A DNA stretch of 8,714 nucleotides, from NCBI GenBank assembly GCA_002371115.1, contig DFFY01000108.1, positions 1-8,714 of the forward strand. The letters run 5' to 3'. Source of the DNA: Bacteroidales bacterium UBA3764 (GTDB lineage: Bacteria > Bacteroidota > Bacteroidia > Bacteroidales > UBA932). Of the stretch, positions 6,720 through 8,714 are shown piece by piece; the stretch's first letter is position 1, and the number at the start of each line of letters is the position of its first letter. The position numbers were made by a program, and so were the translations under genes. The notes under the pieces are model-generated. The model was not told the DNA's origin. It did not search any database and was given only the letters and a program-made list of their open reading frames with translations.

Positions 6720-6796
6720 GAAAAGTGTATATTTTGGTTGTGTGTTTTAAGAGAAAAGTGTATATTTGCGACGGGAATTTTAACGGAAAAGTGTAT
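6720..6796 (+). repeat. Three GAAAAGTGTAT repeats with exact 33-bp period at the ATPase promoter
   Basis: Identical 11-mers occur at 6720-6730, 6753-6763 and 6786-6796. The second overlaps the -7 box and the third contains the first two bases of the ATPase ATG. The 33-bp period is about three helical turns, which would place all copies on one face of the DNA. This looks like an operator array or repeated promoter elements. Confidence 0.8.
6738..6768 (+). promoter_or_regulatory. Promoter for the DUF4143 ATPase
   Basis: TTG at 6738-6740, 20 bases, then TATATTTG at 6761-6768, an exact TAnnTTTG box. Transcription would start near 6775, giving a leader of about 20 bases before the ATG at 6795. 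It lies within the 33-bp repeat array. Confidence 0.6.
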
Positions 6797-8153
6797 GCTT
6801 CGAAGAAAAATCCAGTCTAAAATCGCTGATTATCTGGAGAATGGCTCCAATAAGATTCTTGTCTTGAACGGAGCCCGCCAGATTGGGAAGTCGTATATTA
6901 TCCGTCATGAAGGCCAGAAACGCTTCGCCAACTATATTGAGATTGACCTGATAGAGGACAAGAAGGGAGACCGTGTTTTCGAAGGAACGCGCGGGAAGGA
7001 CGACTTCTATCTGCGCCTGAGCACCATTGCCGGCGACCGGATGAAAGACAAGGAGAATACGCTTGTTTTCTTGGATGAGATTCAGGCATACCCCGAGATG
7101 CTCACGCTTCTTAAATTCCTTAAACAGGATGACCGTTTCACCTACATTGTCAGCGGCTCCCAGCTGGGAATAGCGCTGAACCAGACCCTGTCCAAGCCTG
7201 GTGGGGCCATCGAGGTCGTTAAGATGTATCAGTTGGATTTCGAGGAATTCCTTTGGGCTAACAATGTCGGGGATGAGTTCATCAGCCACGCCCGGGAATG
7301 CTTTGAAAAGAAGATTCCGATGAACGAGGCTCTTCACCGGCAGATGATGGATTATTTCAAATTGTACCTACTGGTAGGAGGATTGCCAGATGCCGTAAAT
7401 ACCTTCATAGAGACAAGAAATATCGTTCAGGTCAGGGATGCCCAGAAGGAAGTGTACGAGCTATACAAAGGAGATGCAAGCCAATATGACAAGGAACATA
7501 AGTTGAAGATCGAGCGGATATATGAGCTGGTTCCGTCCTATTTGGAGAACAAGAAGAAACGAGTCAGATTTAACCAGATTGAGGAAAAGAAACAAGCTCG
7601 CTCTTCCCAGTATCAGGATGAATTCGATTATCTGGTGGCCAGCGGAATCTGCAACGAGGTGAAAGCCATATCCAATCTCAGGTTCCCGTTGGATGAATCC
7701 GAAAGCAAGAACCTCCTGAAACTCTATTTCAATGACGTGGGACTCTTGACCAGACTTCTGTACCAGTACAACATCGCAGCTGTGATGGACGAACAGAAAG
7801 GAATCAATCTCGGCACCGTATACGAGTTGGCTGTCTGCAGCGAGCTCTCAGCCCACGGTTTCCCCCTGTTCTACTACGATAACAAGAAGAAAGGTGAAGT
7901 CGAATTCCTGGTCAACGACTATGACAGTCTGACCGTTGTTCCGATAGAAGTGAAATCCGGGAAAGACTACGACCAGCATGCCTCGCTGGACCATTTCGTT
8001 GAAACGCCAGATTATAATATCAAGAAGGGATATGTCTTGTGCAATGAGAGGGAAATACTTCAGGAAGGAGCGATTACTTATCTCCCGATCTATTTTGTCA
8101 TGTTCCTTGTTCCTTCTACACCGCCGGACAAGGTGATAGTAGACATATCGTAG
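6795..8153 (+). CDS. AAA-family ATPase with DUF4143 (PD-(D/E)XK-like) C-terminus
   Basis: A 452-residue protein. Walker A is GARQIGKS (26-33), Walker B is TLVFLDE (89-95) and a sensor-like VSGSQLG follows (119-125), giving an N-terminal ATPase of the AAA_14 type. The C-terminal half has DUF4143 features, with a restriction-like core KGEVEFLV (366-373) and VPIEVKSGK (382-390). Such proteins are common in Bacteroidetes accessory DNA; their cellular role is not established. I chose the ATG at 6795 because it follows a promoter and begins MLRRKIQSKI, typical of the family, whereas the longer frame runs through the promoter repeats. Here it occupies the place where the rest of dpnA and dpnB would lie in a DpnII operon. 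Its link to restriction is only positional. Confidence 0.88.
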   Translation: MLRRKIQSKIADYLENGSNKILVLNGARQIGKSYIIRHEGQKRFANYIEIDLIEDKKGDRVFEGTRGKDDFYLRLSTIAGDRMKDKENTLVFLDEIQAYPEMLTLLKFLKQDDRFTYIVSGSQLGIALNQTLSKPGGAIEVVKMYQLDFEEFLWANNVGDEFISHARECFEKKIPMNEALHRQMMDYFKLYLLVGGLPDAVNTFIETRNIVQVRDAQKEVYELYKGDASQYDKEHKLKIERIYELVPSYLENKKKRVRFNQIEEKKQARSSQYQDEFDYLVASGICNEVKAISNLRFPLDESESKNLLKLYFNDVGLLTRLLYQYNIAAVMDEQKGINLGTVYELAVCSELSAHGFPLFYYDNKKKGEVEFLVNDYDSLTVVPIEVKSGKDYDQHASLDHFVETPDYNIKKGYVLCNEREILQEGAITYLPIYFVMFLVPSTPPDKVIVDIS

Positions 8154-8173
8154 TTACAGAGTCAATCAGAAAT

Positions 8174-8230
8174 CCTGTCACCGTCACCGTAAAAGCCCGC
8201 GGCCTCAAAACCGCCACGCTACAACTGTAG
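8174..8230 (+). pseudogene. Duplicated 3' end of the galactosidase gene
   Basis: These 57 bases repeat the last 19 codons of the galactosidase, including its TAG, with no differences from 4214-4270. They have no start and follow unrelated island sequence. They are a by-product of the island insertion. Confidence 0.93.
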
Positions 8231-8340
8231 GCTCATCCTTGTTTTGCGGCATTTTTGAGGATGAGAGGGTGGTTTTGGCCTTCTCGTCCTCATTTTGGAC
8301 CAATTTTGAGGATGAGAAGGGTATTTTGGCCCTGTCGTCC
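8174..8340 (+). repeat. Right copy of 167-bp direct repeat flanking the island
   Basis: Partner of 4214-4380, 165 of 167 bases identical. On the right it runs on without a break into the remainder of R2', showing that this side is the original chromosomal sequence. Confidence 0.95.
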
Positions 8341-8392
8341 TTAAAAACGGGCTTTTTTGAGGACGAGATGCCCGGTCGGAGCCGGGCATGAC
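8236..8392 (-). repeat. Complete repeat R2', exact inverse of R1
   Basis: It is 157 of 157 bases identical to the reverse complement of 1677-1833. On the top strand the hairpins are CTCATCC/GGATGAG (8232-8238 with 8260-8266), a 14-bp stem (8279-8292 with 8307-8320), a 13-bp stem (8335-8347 with 8354-8366) and the REP-like stem (8368-8375 with 8382-8389). It ends just upstream of the rpsL promoter. Confidence 0.92.
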
Positions 8393-8414
8393 AGGCCCCA
8401 CGCTGTGGAAAACT

Positions 8415-8444
8415 TTGTTAATTAAATTTTTTTTCTTATCTTTG
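8415..8444 (+). promoter_or_regulatory. rpsL (str operon) promoter
   Basis: TTG at 8415-8417, exactly 19 bases, then TATCTTTG at 8437-8444. This is a full match to the Bacteroidetes housekeeping promoter. Transcription should start near 8450, leaving a leader of about 65 bases before rpsL. Confidence 0.8.
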
Positions 8445-8447
8445 CAG

Positions 8448-8482
8448 CCCATTTTGCGGGGACATAAGCCCTTCAGAATGGG
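8448..8482 (+). promoter_or_regulatory. Hairpin in the rpsL leader
   Basis: CCCATTTTG (8448-8456) pairs with CAGAATGGG (8474-8482) through 9 bp including one G-U, enclosing a second stem of GGGG (8458-8461) with CCCT (8469-8472). It would lie at or just after the transcription start, so the first bases may be missing from the RNA. It may stabilise the mRNA or take part in ribosomal-protein feedback; the role is inference. Confidence 0.45.
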
Positions 8483-8515
8483 TTGTAACTATAATTATTT
8501 TATTAACAAACATTT

Positions 8516-8714
8516 ATGCCTACAATTCAACAACTTGTCCGTAAAGGACGCGAGCAGCTCGAGGTAAAGAGCAAGTCTCGTGCGTTGGATGCTTGCCCTC
8601 AGAAGCGCGGCGTGTGCCTCCGTGTTTACACGACCACACCTAAAAAGCCGAACTCCGCTATGCGTAAGGTAGCCCGTGTTCGTCTTTCTAACGCCAAAGA
8701 GGTCAACGCCTACA
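8516..8714 (+). CDS. rpsL: 30S ribosomal protein S12, 5' part
   Basis: The frame gives MPTIQQLVRKGREQLEVKSK, then ACPQKRGVCLRVYTTTPKKP and NSAMRKVARVRLSNAKEVNAY (last two joined), unmistakably ribosomal protein S12; it runs off the window after 66 codons (full length is about 125-135 residues). S12 sits at the decoding centre of the 30S subunit. The lysine in TPKKPNSA, a known streptomycin-resistance site, is the wild-type residue. The codon choice and high conservation suit a highly expressed host gene, and rpsG and fusA are expected downstream. The preceding leader has no strong Shine-Dalgarno sequence, as is usual in this phylum. Confidence 0.97.
   Translation, partial: MPTIQQLVRKGREQLEVKSKSRALDACPQKRGVCLRVYTTTPKKPNSAMRKVARVRLSNAKEVNAY

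Larger units (their letters stand above)
4381..8173 (+). mobile_element. Restriction-gene island inserted between galactosidase and rpsL
   Basis: About 3.8 kb of visibly more AT-rich sequence bounded by the 167-bp direct duplication. Removing one duplicate together with the island restores galactosidase, full R2, rpsL. Contents in order: 3' gene fragment, truncated Dam-like methylase, DpnI-family endonuclease, small gene, DpnA-like fragment, DUF4143 ATPase. There is no transposase, integrase or short terminal inverted repeat. Long target duplications have been described for restriction-modification gene insertions (Kobayashi group, Helicobacter pylori); that this is the same process is inference. 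Base composition and content both point to horizontal transfer. Confidence 0.8.

Noticed and set aside
6720..6796. CRISPR array
   Set aside because: Only three 11-bp units with 22-bp gaps, no cas genes, and they overlap a promoter and a start codon.
6461..6820. A 119-residue open frame as a real gene
   Set aside because: Its first half is an internal piece of a methylase starting at an internal TTG, and its second half reads through the ATPase promoter repeats.
4381..8173. Classical transposon or integrative element
   Set aside because: No transposase, integrase or short terminal inverted repeats are visible, and the flanking duplication is 167 bp.

Overview
The window looks like chromosome from a GC-rich member of the Bacteroidales (genus not determinable). 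Two promoters match the Bacteroidetes layout (TTG, about 19 bases, TAnnTTTG), Shine-Dalgarno sequences are weak or absent, the galactosidase has the DUF4982-type GH2 architecture common in gut Bacteroidetes, and the right edge is the start of rpsL (ribosomal protein S12).

Layout. Positions 1-1625 hold two overlapping genes: the 3' part of an Old Yellow Enzyme-type flavin oxidoreductase and a short-chain dehydrogenase/reductase. Positions 1626-1882 are a gene-free block of repeats. Positions 1883-4270 encode a secreted GH2 beta-galactosidase-like enzyme. A 157-bp repeat lies on both sides of the galactosidase as an inverted pair: copy R1 at 1677-1833 and, inverted, R2 (partial, 4276-4380) and R2' (complete, 8236-8392). 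From 8395 the sequence is the rpsL promoter, leader and gene start.

Between R2 and R2' sits a visibly more AT-rich island of about 3.8 kb (4381-8173). It is flanked by a 167-bp direct duplication of the target, which includes the last codons of the galactosidase. From left to right the island carries: a 3' fragment of a protein with a winged-helix-like end; a Dam/DpnM-like adenine methyltransferase cut off soon after its DPPY motif; an intact DpnI-family endonuclease, which by family cuts only methylated GATC; a 103-residue unknown gene in the position of pneumococcal dpnD; an internal fragment of a DpnA-like second methyltransferase; and an AAA ATPase with a DUF4143-type nuclease-like C-terminus.

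The main interpretation is that a DpnII-type (dpnM-dpnA) locus was overwritten in the middle by a DpnI-type cassette (dpnC plus a small gene). In Streptococcus pneumoniae DpnI and DpnII cassettes are mutually exclusive alleles of one locus, because active Dam methylation would make the DpnI enzyme lethal. Here both broken methylase ends remain beside the DpnI gene. In addition, GATC occurs only three times in the whole window (roughly 30 expected from base composition) and never in the backbone outside the island and its flanking repeats.
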